NCBI GenBank assembly: GCA_050181465.1 | Contig: JBFXDD010000001.1 | Location: 186,001 to 250,000 of the forward strand | Direction of reading: 5' to 3' | Length of the DNA: 64,000 bases | From: JACRLW01 sp050181465 | GTDB taxonomy: Bacteria > Planctomycetota > UBA1135 > UBA2386 | Part shown: piece after piece, positions 43,702 to 52,293 of the stretch | How the letters are laid out: every line of letters starts with the position of its first letter | Numbering within the stretch: position 1 is the first letter of the stretch | Made by a program: the position numbers and the translations under genes | Notes under the pieces: generated by a model | The model's input: only the letters and a program-made list of their open reading frames with translations | Database searches by the model: none | What the model was told of the DNA's origin: nothing

Positions 43702-45263
43702 GCGCTGGTCGCCTCCGCGTGCGTGGCTTCGCTCGATTCGACGGCCGCGAGCACCGTCGCCAGCTTGCGCTCGGTCTCGATCCACTCCCGCCGTGGGTCG
43801 CTGTGCCAGACGATGCCGGCACCGGCGCGGGCATGCGCGATGCCGTCTTTCACGCGCAAGCTGCGGATCGCGATCGCGCTGTCGAAGCTGCCGTCGGCGA
43901 GCAGATAGCCGACCGCTCCGCCGTAGAAGCCTCGCGCCGTTGACTCGAGCGCGCGCACCAGTTCCATCGCGCGCGGCTTCGGCGCGCCGGTGAGCGTCCC
44001 CATGTTGGCGGCGGCGCGGTAGGCGTGGAGTGCGTCGAGACCTTCCCGCAGCCGTCCCTGCACGCGGCTCACGAGATGTTGCACGCTGCGGTACTTCTCG
44101 ACGACGAACTGCTCTGCGACCAGGGTGGTGCCGGCGACCGAGACGCGCGCGATGTCGTTGCGTGCCAGGTCGAGGAGCATCACGTGCTCCGCGCGCTCCT
44201 TGGGATCGAAGAGCATCGCGAGCGCGAGCCGATCGTCGGTATCCGGATCGGTGTCGCGCGCCGTCGTGCCGGCGATCGGCTTGATCTCGACGATGCCGTC
44301 ACGAACTCGCAGGAAGGTCTCCGGCGATGCGCCGAGTAGGGCCCCGTGCTCGAGCTCGAGATGGAACATGTACGGCGCGGCTTCGCGCGCGGCGAGATGC
44401 CGAAAGATCTCGATCGAGTCGCTGCGAACCGGCCGCGTGACTCCGCGTGACAGCACGGCTTGGAAGATGTCCCCCGCACCGATGTGCGCCTGGAGTCGCA
44501 CGACGGCGGCGACGAAGGCCGGGTCGGCAGCGACCGACGGCCGGTCGCAGGGAGCTGAGTTCCGACCGACGTCAACCATGGGCGGAAGCGATGCGCCGTG
44601 GAGGACTTCGAGGGTGCGCGCATGACGCGCATGCAGCTCGCTCTGGCGCTCCCACGGCAGCCCGCGCGTGACGACGGTGACGTGACCGACCGCGTGGTCG
44701 TACTCGACGAAGTCGGTCGCGAGCACCAGATCGAGGTCGGGGTCGTCGAGCGGGTCGTCGCGTCGCGGGCCGATGGCCTCGAAGCGGTCCACCAGCTCGT
44801 AGGCGAAGGCGCCGAACACGCCGATGGGCAAGGGCGTGCGCGGGTCGCGATCGGAGAGCAGCGCGAGCAGTCGGCGGGGAAGATCGAAGAGCGAGGGCTC
44901 GGTGAGCACCTCGACGTCGCTGCGGCCGGTGCGTGCGATGGTCGGCGGGATCGTCACTCGCAGCGACGGGCGATCGCCGAGCAGAGGTTGTGCCGCAGGT
45001 TCGAGCGCGGTGAGGTTCGCGTGATCGTCGCGAACCGTCAGCCGAACCAGAGCGCGTGTGACCACCAAGCTCTTGCGAGCGTGGGGCAGCGGCGACGTTG
45101 GGTTCGCAGCCGTGGCGAGCAGCACGCGGCCGTGCGCGCGCGTCGCCGCGTGCAGCGCGATCGGCTCGGCGGCCTCGGCGAGCGGCAGCCGTCGCACGAG
45201 TGCGGTGCAAGTCGCTGGACGAGCGGCGTGCAGTGGATCGTTCGATTCGGTGGGGGAAGCCAT
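43698..45263 (-). CDS. trpE: Anthranilate synthase component I
   Basis: 521 residues. Converts chorismate plus ammonia to anthranilate. N-terminal regulatory half (about 30-240), then the chorismate-binding domain with GDIFQAVLSRG, PYMFHLELEHGALLGASPE, IAGTTARDTDPD, MLLDLARNDIARV and GTLTGAPKPRAMELV. No LLES-type feedback motif is obvious in the N-terminus. First structural gene of the operon, 101 bases after the trpL stop. Confidence 0.95.
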   Translation of the reverse strand: MASPTESNDPLHAARPATCTALVRRLPLAEAAEPIALHAATRAHGRVLLATAANPTSPLPHARKSLVVTRALVRLTVRDDHANLTALEPAAQPLLGDRPSLRVTIPPTIARTGRSDVEVLTEPSLFDLPRRLLALLSDRDPRTPLPIGVFGAFAYELVDRFEAIGPRRDDPLDDPDLDLVLATDFVEYDHAVGHVTVVTRGLPWERQSELHARHARTLEVLHGASLPPMVDVGRNSAPCDRPSVAADPAFVAAVVRLQAHIGAGDIFQAVLSRGVTRPVRSDSIEIFRHLAAREAAPYMFHLELEHGALLGASPETFLRVRDGIVEIKPIAGTTARDTDPDTDDRLALAMLFDPKERAEHVMLLDLARNDIARVSVAGTTLVAEQFVVEKYRSVQHLVSRVQGRLREGLDALHAYRAAANMGTLTGAPKPRAMELVRALESTARGFYGGAVGYLLADGSFDSAIAIRSLRVKDGIAHARAGAGIVWHSDPRREWIETERKLATVLAAVESSEATHAEATSA

Positions 45264-45300
45264 CGGGCCGATCGGCTCCCCGCCGCGCGATCACCTTCCC

Positions 45301-45340
45301 CGAAAACGAGAGAAGGCAACCTCGCGAGGGTTGCCTTCTC
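45301..45340 (-). terminator. trp attenuator: terminator hairpin
   Basis: Minus strand: GAGAAGGCAACC, a 7-base loop, GGTTGCCTTCTC (45310-45340), a perfect 12-bp stem, then TCGTTTTCGG with a run of four T. It lies between trpL and trpE and would stop transcription before trpE when not prevented. Confidence 0.75.
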
Positions 45341-45364
45341 GTGTGTGTTCCAAGATCGGGGGAA

Positions 45365-45451
45365 CTACGAAACGGGCAGCCCGCGCTGTGCGGACCGCCA
45401 CCACCAGGACCACGACGTCTTCACGCCGGCGCTGTGTGGGTTGTGTTTCAT
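45365..45451 (-). CDS. trpL: trp operon leader peptide
   Basis: 28 codons, ATG at 45451 to TAG at 45365. Trp codons at positions 14, 16, 17 and 18 (SWSWWWR), four in five codons, where the average protein has about one in eighty. Its place between a strong promoter and a terminator hairpin upstream of trpE is exactly that of a trpL attenuation leader. Stalling at these codons when charged tRNA-Trp is scarce would favour readthrough into trpEGDCFBA-aroF. The antiterminator pairing was not worked out. Confidence 0.85.
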   Translation of the reverse strand: MKHNPHSAGVKTSWSWWWRSAQRGLPVS

Positions 45452-45460
45452 GTGGGGCGG

Positions 45461-45489
45461 AGTCTGCCGAGCTTGCATCGAGTTGTCAA
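45461..45489 (-). promoter_or_regulatory. trp operon promoter
   Basis: On the minus strand, TTGACA (45484-45489, perfect -35) and CAGACT (45461-45466, -10) with exactly 17 bases between. The predicted start of transcription is about 45454, only three or so bases before the trpL ATG, so the leader peptide is nearly leaderless. Confidence 0.75.
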
Positions 45490-45526
45490 CTGGGGGGGGT
45501 GCTGCTCGGAGGATCGCGGCGAGTTG

Positions 45527-45704
45527 GCCCCAACTCTTGGTGAACGTCTGCCGCGATCGGCGCAACTCGCGCCCGGCCGCGTCGATTCGTCGTCTCCTCC
45601 CTGGCAGGGTAGCTACCGCTACGTTCCGGTCGTCTCCCGACCCAGCTCCCCGCCGAGCATCGACGGGTGTCGATCTCGCGACGATGTTCACAAGGAGTAG
45701 GGGC
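45527..45704 (+). repeat. 178-bp palindromic intergenic repeat, copy 8, diverged ends
   Basis: Orientation A, full length. Its ends differ from the family (GCCCCAACTCTTGGTGAAC left, complement of GCCCCTACTCCTTGTGAAC right) but differ together, so they still pair. It lies between the divergent trp promoter and the B3/B4 gene; its right end touches the -10 box of the latter. Confidence 0.85.
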
Positions 45705-45710
45705 TAGCCT
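45705..45710 (+). promoter_or_regulatory. Putative -10 box TAGCCT, abutting a repeat
   Basis: TAGCCT starts at the first base after the repeat ends and lies seven bases before the ATG at 45718, which suggests a leaderless message. Confidence 0.45.
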
Positions 45711-45717
45711 TTGCTTC

Positions 45718-46347
45718 ATGCAGATCGAAGTCCTCGACGCGCCCGCTCTCGATCTGTACGCGCACGCCGTTCGCCTGCCCACTTCGTTGGAGGGCCTTCC
45801 GACCCCGCCGTGGTTGCACGAGCGTCTTCGTGCCGGGGAGTCCGCCGAGGAACGCTGGCCGCCGGGCTTGCGCGAAGCAGTGCGCGACCTCCTGCGGGGC
45901 CACGGCTACAAGCCGACGGGACGCGGGAAGCCGTCGTCTGAGTACCTCGCCGCGGCAGCGCGCGAGGGCCGGCTCGAGTCGATCAACGCAGTGGTCGACA
46001 TCGGCAACGCGGTGAGCCTGCATGCCGGGGTGCCCATCAGCGTCGTGGATCTGGCTACCCTGGTCGCGCCCATGTGCGTGAAGCGTCCACCCGCCGGCAC
46101 GAGCTATGTGTTCAACCGCGGCGGCCAGACGATCGATGTCGGCGGTCTCCTGTGCCTGTGCGACGCGGTCGGGCCTTGCGCCAACGCGGTAAAGGACAGC
46201 CAGCGCACGAAGACATCGACCGCCACCACCGAAGTCCTGTTGTTGGTGTGGGCACCCAGCGGAACGTGGCGGGAGCACGCCGAAGCGGCGTCGGCCGAAG
46301 CGATGGAGTTCTTCGCGCGCATCGGTGCGCGTGAGATCGGGAGCTGA
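45718..46347 (+). CDS. Free-standing B3/B4 domain protein (PheT-editing-like)
   Basis: 209 residues from the ATG at 45718. NAVVDIGNAVSLHAGVPISVVDL and the later GGLLCLCDAVGPCANAVKDSQRTKT match the B3/B4 domain of phenylalanyl-tRNA synthetase beta subunit as a free protein (COG3382-type). In PheT this domain removes wrongly attached tyrosine; free versions are thought to edit amino-acid-tRNA or to bind other ligands. The B3/B4 domain is also present inside pheT at the start of this window. The ligand is not known. Confidence 0.8.
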   Translation: MQIEVLDAPALDLYAHAVRLPTSLEGLPTPPWLHERLRAGESAEERWPPGLREAVRDLLRGHGYKPTGRGKPSSEYLAAAAREGRLESINAVVDIGNAVSLHAGVPISVVDLATLVAPMCVKRPPAGTSYVFNRGGQTIDVGGLLCLCDAVGPCANAVKDSQRTKTSTATTEVLLLVWAPSGTWREHAEAASAEAMEFFARIGAREIGS

Positions 46348-46429
46348 CGAATACCGCCCCGGAGTCGCGTTCGGATGGGACTCGATCCCCGCTTACCGAC
46401 CCGGCAGCCGAACACGCCGGCATCCTGGC

Positions 46430-46435
46430 TATCCT
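46430..46435 (+). promoter_or_regulatory. Putative -10 box TATCCT
   Basis: GC-TATCCT is 48 bases before the ATG at 46484 of the kinase gene, a longer leader than for most genes here. Confidence 0.3.
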
Positions 46436-46483
46436 GGTCAGCGAACGTCGACCGGACGATGGCCGGCCGCGAGCGACGCAGTC

Positions 46484-49129
46484 ATGAGCGACCCACCCAA
46501 GGTGACAGATCCTTCTCGCGCGGCGGACCTCGAGCGCGCGCTCGAGCTGTTTCTCGAAGCAGGCGGTGAGCGATCTCGACAGCAGTCGCTTCTGGCGTCA
46601 CATCCGGAATTGAGCGAGTGGCTCACGCCGCTCTTGCACACAGAGGAGCCGCTCGAGGAGGCTCCGAGCGGTCGCGTCCTGGGCGACTATCGACTCCTCG
46701 AGGAGATCGGACGCGGCGGCATGGGGGTCGTGCACGCGGCGTGGCAGCTCTCGCTCGGGCGCCGTGTAGCCGTCAAACTCCTGGCGCGGGAACTGGTGAG
46801 CAATGCCACCGCCTTGGCTCGCTTCCGCCGCGAGGCGGCAGCGGCAGGTCGTCTCCGCCATCGAGGGATCGTCGAGATCTACGACTTCGGCAGCGCCGAC
46901 GGCGAACACTTCTTCGCCATGGAACTGGTGGACGGCCAGCCGCTCCACCTGTGCGCCCAACGGTTCCACCGGGCCGATCTCGCCGTCGAACTGGTCGAAC
47001 AGGTCGTCGACGCTCTCGCCCACGCTCACGAGGCCGGTCTCGTCCACCGCGACGTGAAACCGGCGAACATCCTGGTCCGCGAGAACGGGAGCGCGACCCT
47101 GGCCGACTTCGGTCTCGCCAGCGATGAAAGCCGACCGTCCCTGACCCGCGACGGCGGCTTCCTCGGCACGCTCGACTATGCATCACCGGAGCAACTTGCC
47201 GGCGAGCGAGTGGATGCTCGCACCGACCTCTTCTCCGTCGGCGTGGTTCTGGCCGAACTGCTCGCCGGTCGACATCCCTTCGCCGGCCCCACGCAGGCTG
47301 CCACGTCGTCCAGAATCCTCGGCAATGAGCCGAGCCTGGTCGATCGCCACGGTGCCCGACTGCCAAAGGATCTCGAGGCCATCCTGGACCGCGCACTCGC
47401 CAAGGATCGCACCCAGCGGTATTCGAGTGCCGCCGCGTTCGGCGCCGACCTGCGAGCTTGGCGTCGCGGCGAGCCGGTCAGCGTGAGGCTTCCGGGACCG
47501 ATCGAACGCTGGATTCGCCGAGCGCGTCGCGAACCGTGGCGAGCGACCGCTGTGCTTGGAATCGCGCTCGGTGTTCCCGCCTTCGCCGGAATCGGCGGGT
47601 TCCTGTTGGCGAAGGCACCCGCGATCGCTGCCGGCGAAGAGTCCATCGCCCGCCAGGCACGCGACGAACTTCTCGCCGTGCATTGGCTCGACTACTCCAA
47701 CGGCGAGTTCGCGCGAGTCCTCGCGAGCATCCCCGAAGCCCCAGCGCTGGACGTGGAGTTCGCGATCCTCCGCGCGCTGTCGCTTTGGCGGACCGGGCGC
47801 AGCAGCGAGGCGACCGCGATGTTGCGCGACTTGGACGTCCCGGCAGCGCGCGCCGTGCTGAGCATGATCGAGAGTCCCACGCGCGCCGATTCGAAGCCGG
47901 ACGAAGATGCACGCCTTGCCGGGGACGACGCGCTGACCTGGTTCGTGTTGGCACTCGAGCAGTACTCGAAGGCAATCGAAGAGGAGAACACTCGTGGCTT
48001 CACGACCGCCACACGGCTCGCGGGAGCTGCGCACGCGCTGGCGAGTCGACCGCAACTCTCGGTTCTGATGCTGCTCGGTCGAGCGGCGGCACGGTCGAAC
48101 GACGTCGCGACGGCTCGCAGCGCCCAGCGTGCGCTTCGGCTGCACTTCGGCATCCATCGACCCGCCAGGTACGTGATCGCAGAGATCGATTCACACCTGG
48201 GCGACCCGAGCGCACGCGCGCAGTATGAGGCACTGATCGCTATGGAACCGACGATCAGTCGGCTGCACTTCTCCTTGGGAGTGATCGAGGAGCGCGAACG
48301 CAACTGGGAACGTGCGACCGATTGCTATCGCAGGGCCACGGAGCTCGAGCCCGACTCGGCGTCTGCCTGGAACAACCTCGGCCGCATGCTCAGGCGTCGT
48401 GGTGATCTGGCCGGTGCCATCCGCGCGTACCGGCGTTCCGTGGAAGTCGCCCCTGATCATGTTCGCGCCTGGAACAACCTCGGCAACGCATTGCGTGCCG
48501 AGAAGGACCAGAACGGTGCGAGGGACGCCTACCGCCGAGCCATCGAACTGCGTCCCGACTACGCACGCGCTCACTACAGCCTCGGCGTGATGGAACAGGC
48601 CGAGGGGGACTTGTCGGCTTCGATCGAGAGCTATCGGCGATGCATTGCCGTCGACCCCGAGTACGCGCCGGCACACTGCAATCTCTCCGTTGCGCTGTGG
48701 GACTCGAATCGACACGAGGAGGCCTTCCGCATCGCGAAGCATGCGCTGACCCTCGCACCTCGAGAGAAACCCTTCCTCCTGAACGTGATCGAGTTCGGAA
48801 TCGAGCTGGGAGACCTGCGCTCGAGTCGGGCCGCAGCGGAAACCTTGTGCGCGCTGGAGCCGAGCTCGGCGAAGGCGCAGGCGCTTCTCGCCGTCGTGTG
48901 GCTCCTCGGGCCGTCGCCGGACCCGACGACCGCACAGGCAGCAGCCGAGCGGCTGCGCGCTCTGGAGCCGCGGGCATCGCTGGCCGCGCTCGTCGACGCC
49001 CACCGCGCGGAGGCCCAGGGTGATGCGCGCGAGGTCGTGCGACTGCTCGAGATCGTGGATGCCGACCCCGCCCGCGAAGGGTGGGAGATCGCACTGGCGA
49101 AGACGCTCCGCGAACGCGCGACTCGCTGA
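46484..49129 (+). CDS. Ser/Thr protein kinase with TPR repeats
   Basis: 881 residues. N-terminal helical domain (1-60). Kinase domain about 65-330: IGRGGMGVV (about 74), catalytic Lys in VAVKLL (about 95), HRDVKPANIL (about 188), ADFGLA (about 208). One membrane helix at about 354-380, then helices and five or so TPR units (about 590-800; repeated A-Y-R-A-E-L-PD pattern). Looks like the PASTA-less planctomycete kinases that act with ECF-type sigma factors; the neighbour at 49180 fits. Signals or substrates are not known. Confidence 0.9.
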   Translation: MSDPPKVTDPSRAADLERALELFLEAGGERSRQQSLLASHPELSEWLTPLLHTEEPLEEAPSGRVLGDYRLLEEIGRGGMGVVHAAWQLSLGRRVAVKLLARELVSNATALARFRREAAAAGRLRHRGIVEIYDFGSADGEHFFAMELVDGQPLHLCAQRFHRADLAVELVEQVVDALAHAHEAGLVHRDVKPANILVRENGSATLADFGLASDESRPSLTRDGGFLGTLDYASPEQLAGERVDARTDLFSVGVVLAELLAGRHPFAGPTQAATSSRILGNEPSLVDRHGARLPKDLEAILDRALAKDRTQRYSSAAAFGADLRAWRRGEPVSVRLPGPIERWIRRARREPWRATAVLGIALGVPAFAGIGGFLLAKAPAIAAGEESIARQARDELLAVHWLDYSNGEFARVLASIPEAPALDVEFAILRALSLWRTGRSSEATAMLRDLDVPAARAVLSMIESPTRADSKPDEDARLAGDDALTWFVLALEQYSKAIEEENTRGFTTATRLAGAAHALASRPQLSVLMLLGRAAARSNDVATARSAQRALRLHFGIHRPARYVIAEIDSHLGDPSARAQYEALIAMEPTISRLHFSLGVIEERERNWERATDCYRRATELEPDSASAWNNLGRMLRRRGDLAGAIRAYRRSVEVAPDHVRAWNNLGNALRAEKDQNGARDAYRRAIELRPDYARAHYSLGVMEQAEGDLSASIESYRRCIAVDPEYAPAHCNLSVALWDSNRHEEAFRIAKHALTLAPREKPFLLNVIEFGIELGDLRSSRAAAETLCALEPSSAKAQALLAVVWLLGPSPDPTTAQAAAERLRALEPRASLAALVDAHRAEAQGDAREVVRLLEIVDADPAREGWEIALAKTLRERATR

Positions 49130-49179
49130 CGGGCCGTCGGCGACTTGCGCGATCCGCGCGCGTGGCGTGGAATGCCGGG

Positions 49180-49800
49180 GTGACGAGTTCGGCATCCGTC
49201 CTCGACCTTCTGCACCGCTGGCACGCCGGTGACGAAGCGGCTCTGGGCTCGCTCGTCGAGAGTCAGATGCCCTGGCTGCGTCGGTTCGTGGACCGCCGAT
49301 TGGGAGAGTTCCTTCGCGCCCGCGGCGACGCTTCCGACTACTTGCAGGACGCGATACTGGACTTCCTGCGCGACGCGCCTCGATTCCAGGTTCGCGACGA
49401 GGGTCAACTCCGCGGGCTCCTCGCTCGGGTCATCGAGAACACACTTCGGGACAAGCACGAGTGGTTCCGCGCCAAGCGGCGATTCCTCGCCGAAGTCGTG
49501 CCCATGCCCAACGACAGCGTGCTCGATCTCCAATCAGGCGCCGTGCAATCGAACACGCCGAGTCGCGCGGTCGGTCGCGAAGAGTCCCGAGCTTGGGTTC
49601 GCCTGGCTCTCGAACTCCTCGATCCCGAAGACCGACGTTGGATCATCGCCCGCGACTACGAAGGGAGGAGCTTCGTCGAGCTGGCCGCGGAGCACGGCCT
49701 GACCGCCGATGCAGTTCGAATGCGCTGGAACCGCGCCGTCGCACGGCTAGGAACCGAGCTCACTCGGCTCCGCGCCGGCCGCACCGGTGAGACGCTCTAG
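49180..49800 (+). CDS. ECF-type RNA polymerase sigma factor
   Basis: About 206 residues from GTG at 49180 (another GTG at 49162 would add six). Region 2-like start (RWHAGDEAALGSLVESQMPWLRRFV; DASDYLQDAILDFL) and region 4 (LDPEDRRWIIARDYEGRSFVELAAEHGLTADAVRMR). It is 50 bases after the kinase stop and lacks its own clear -10 box, so the two are probably co-expressed; the usual order is sigma first. The stop TAG forms part of the repeat junction (TA-GCCCGG). Confidence 0.87.
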   Translation: MTSSASVLDLLHRWHAGDEAALGSLVESQMPWLRRFVDRRLGEFLRARGDASDYLQDAILDFLRDAPRFQVRDEGQLRGLLARVIENTLRDKHEWFRAKRRFLAEVVPMPNDSVLDLQSGAVQSNTPSRAVGREESRAWVRLALELLDPEDRRWIIARDYEGRSFVELAAEHGLTADAVRMRWNRAVARLGTELTRLRAGRTGETL

Positions 49801-49949
49801 CCCGGATTCCTCGTGAACGTCGACGCGAGATCGACGCAGGTCGTTGCCCAGGAGGGAGCTGAGTCGATCGACGAGCGAAGCGTCGCTGCAGCGGCGCGGC
49901 CGGGCGCGAGTTGCTGCGATGGCAGCAGACGTTCACGAAGCGTGCGGGC
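49800..49949 (+). repeat. Intergenic repeat, 150-bp deleted form, copy 9
   Basis: Orientation B, preceded by TA (the stop codon of the sigma gene). It lacks the 28-base central hairpin region but keeps both ends (GCCCGGATTCCTCGTGAAC; right end diverged to GCGTGCGGGC). Confidence 0.85.
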
Positions 49950-49968
49950 GAGTCCGCCGCTCGCGAAC

Positions 49969-52218
49969 TCAACGAGCCTGCACGGTGATCGCAATGGGAT
50001 CGGTCACGCGCAGGCACCCTTGCGCCACATCGAGCTCGATTCCCTGAAACGTGAGTCCGAGCCCGCCGCTCTGCGCGGGAAGGACGAAGGTGAGGGACGG
50101 GGGACTGCCCGGCATCGCGAGAACCGAACCTCCGAGCCCGAAGATCGTGCTCGGAGAGCACGCGAGCTGGGCAGGGAACGGTTGTCCAAGCGGGTCGGAG
50201 CCCAAGCCGACGAGCAGCCAACCAAGGCCGCTGGGTGCGGGCGACTCGATTCGGAACGGGCCGCCTTCCGTGGCTGCGTCGGTGATCCTGAGGGACGAGG
50301 CATTCGCGCTCCCCGGCGCCATGGTGTCTGCGGGCGCGCGATACAGCCAAGTGTCCAAGCGATACTCGAAGCCGGAACCGCCGAACCCACCGCCACCATG
50401 GGCCACGATGTGACCGAGTTGCGGGTCATAGGCCATCGCGGCGCCTTCTCTTGGCGCGAATCCTCCACCGACTGCGGAGCGCTGGCGCCAGTTCTCACCG
50501 TCGTACTCCCACACATCGTTCAGGTGCAGACCGTTGACGAACCCACCGGTCAGCACCGTCACGCCACGAGCTTCGTCGAACGCCATGGAGTGAGACCATC
50601 GCGGTGACGGTGCGTTGGCTGGATTCCGCTGCGTCCAAGTCGAGGTGGTGCCGTCGAATTCCCAAGTGTCGCCGAGGTTGCCACTGGCCGACTGGCCGCC
50701 GAACAGAACCGTTCGGTTGCGCCGTCGATCGAAGGCCATGGCGAACGAGCCTCGCGCAGGGGGCGCAAGGCTGGGTTGGAGCTGCACCCAGCCACTCGAC
50801 CCGAACTCCCAGGTGTCGCCGAGGAATGCGCCGTTGTAGCCGCCGAAGAGCACGATTCGGTTTCGCGCCGAGTCGCGTACCATCTCGTGTGCATACCGCA
50901 TTGCCGGACGACTGGGACTGAACACGACAACCCACGAGTTGCCGTTCCAAGCGAGGGTCTCATCGAGGAACCCACTACCGTTCGCCGATGCACCACCGAA
51001 CATGATGGTTCCGTTGCCGCTGCGATGCGCCATCGCCGGCCAGACTCGAGGACTCGCTCCGAGGTTGTTGCCGCGGAAGGACCAGCCGAGAGCGTCTCTG
51101 GTCCACGTGTCGCCGAAGACTCCCGTCGTGTCGACGCCCCCGAACAAGACAAGGTCACCCGTGGAATCGTCGAAGCTCATCTCGCCGTAGACCCGAGGGG
51201 GTGGCGCTGCCGCGGACGGCAAGACCTCCGCCCATGCGCCCGAACCGGTCTGATGCAGGTCATCGAAGTTGAGGAAGCTGCCGGCCCCGCCGAAGAGCAG
51301 GTACCGGTCGCGTTCGCCATCCCAAGCGAGAGACGCGTATTCCCGCGACGCCGGCACAAAGGCATTTCGACCGCTGTCGAAGTTCGACGTGAACGTCCAC
51401 TGGATCTGACCTGGTGAGAGGAAAGTCCCGCGAAACGTCAGGGTGTTGTAGCCGGACACGTCGCCGCCACCGACCAACAGCAGAACGCTGGTGCGCGGCG
51501 ACCAAGCGATGGAATGGGCGCCGATCGGCCCGGTGGCAGGCGACTGGCCGACGACCGTCCAGTTCGCGCCATCGAAGGCATACATGTCACCGCGACCGAT
51601 TCCGCCGTGCACATAGGTGCGCGCGGTCGAGGGCACGAACTCCATGGCCGCATCGACTCTCGTCGGCAATCCGCCGACGAGGATCAGACTCCAGTTCCCG
51701 CTCGCGAATCGCCAAGTCCGCATGACGTTCGCTCCGTCGTTGGTCAGGAGCAAGACGCCGGCACCGGCGCCGCCGTGGTGGACCATCGCCGACCAAACCG
51801 AGGCGTTCGGTGTCGTCGCCGTCGTCACCGGCGACCACGTCCGGCCGTCCCAGGACCAGGTATCGGTGAGGGCTCCGTTCGGCCCCACACCGCCGTGCAG
51901 CAGGACGCGATTCGTGCCGGGGTCATAGGCCATCGCGGCCTTGGCGCGCGCCGGCGGTGACACCGCCGGAACATGCTCGATCCAACCCGCACCATCGAAC
52001 TCGAAGGTGTTGCCGAGATAGCCGCCGCTCGCATCGAGTCCGCCGAAGACCAGCAGACGGCCCGTGCTCGGCTGGAACGCCGAAGCATGGGAGTACCGCG
52101 GATTCGGGCGACGAGTCGGCGACGACCAGGAGGGCCCCTGACCGGGCAGCGAAACGAGAAGAACACCCGCGGCGAGGGCCGTGCGGGTCCAGAAGGAACG
52201 AGCGGGGAGTGACGCCAT
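49969..52218 (-). CDS. Secreted kelch-repeat protein
   Basis: 749 residues from ATG at 52218, which has AAGGAG five bases upstream. Signal peptide 1-25 or so (TRTALAAGVLLVSLPGQG). About ten kelch blades of about 55 residues with MAYD/MVYD-type and FGG motifs (LLVFGG, RVLLHGG, VLFGG, ... DTWEFDG), as in galactose-oxidase-central-domain proteins, but no Tyr-Cys copper site is seen. The C-terminal 120 residues (SSLRITDAATEGG...) form a separate beta domain like other secreted proteins of this kind. Probably a secreted sugar- or surface-binding protein. Confidence 0.9.
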   Translation of the reverse strand: MASLPARSFWTRTALAAGVLLVSLPGQGPSWSSPTRRPNPRYSHASAFQPSTGRLLVFGGLDASGGYLGNTFEFDGAGWIEHVPAVSPPARAKAAMAYDPGTNRVLLHGGVGPNGALTDTWSWDGRTWSPVTTATTPNASVWSAMVHHGGAGAGVLLLTNDGANVMRTWRFASGNWSLILVGGLPTRVDAAMEFVPSTARTYVHGGIGRGDMYAFDGANWTVVGQSPATGPIGAHSIAWSPRTSVLLLVGGGDVSGYNTLTFRGTFLSPGQIQWTFTSNFDSGRNAFVPASREYASLAWDGERDRYLLFGGAGSFLNFDDLHQTGSGAWAEVLPSAAAPPPRVYGEMSFDDSTGDLVLFGGVDTTGVFGDTWTRDALGWSFRGNNLGASPRVWPAMAHRSGNGTIMFGGASANGSGFLDETLAWNGNSWVVVFSPSRPAMRYAHEMVRDSARNRIVLFGGYNGAFLGDTWEFGSSGWVQLQPSLAPPARGSFAMAFDRRRNRTVLFGGQSASGNLGDTWEFDGTTSTWTQRNPANAPSPRWSHSMAFDEARGVTVLTGGFVNGLHLNDVWEYDGENWRQRSAVGGGFAPREGAAMAYDPQLGHIVAHGGGGFGGSGFEYRLDTWLYRAPADTMAPGSANASSLRITDAATEGGPFRIESPAPSGLGWLLVGLGSDPLGQPFPAQLACSPSTIFGLGGSVLAMPGSPPSLTFVLPAQSGGLGLTFQGIELDVAQGCLRVTDPIAITVQAR

Positions 52219-52293
52219 GAACTCCTTAGCGGGAGTCTCGGCGCAACCGAACACGAGGCGATCCCGGTTGGGAGCACGGCCCGGATAGGCCGC

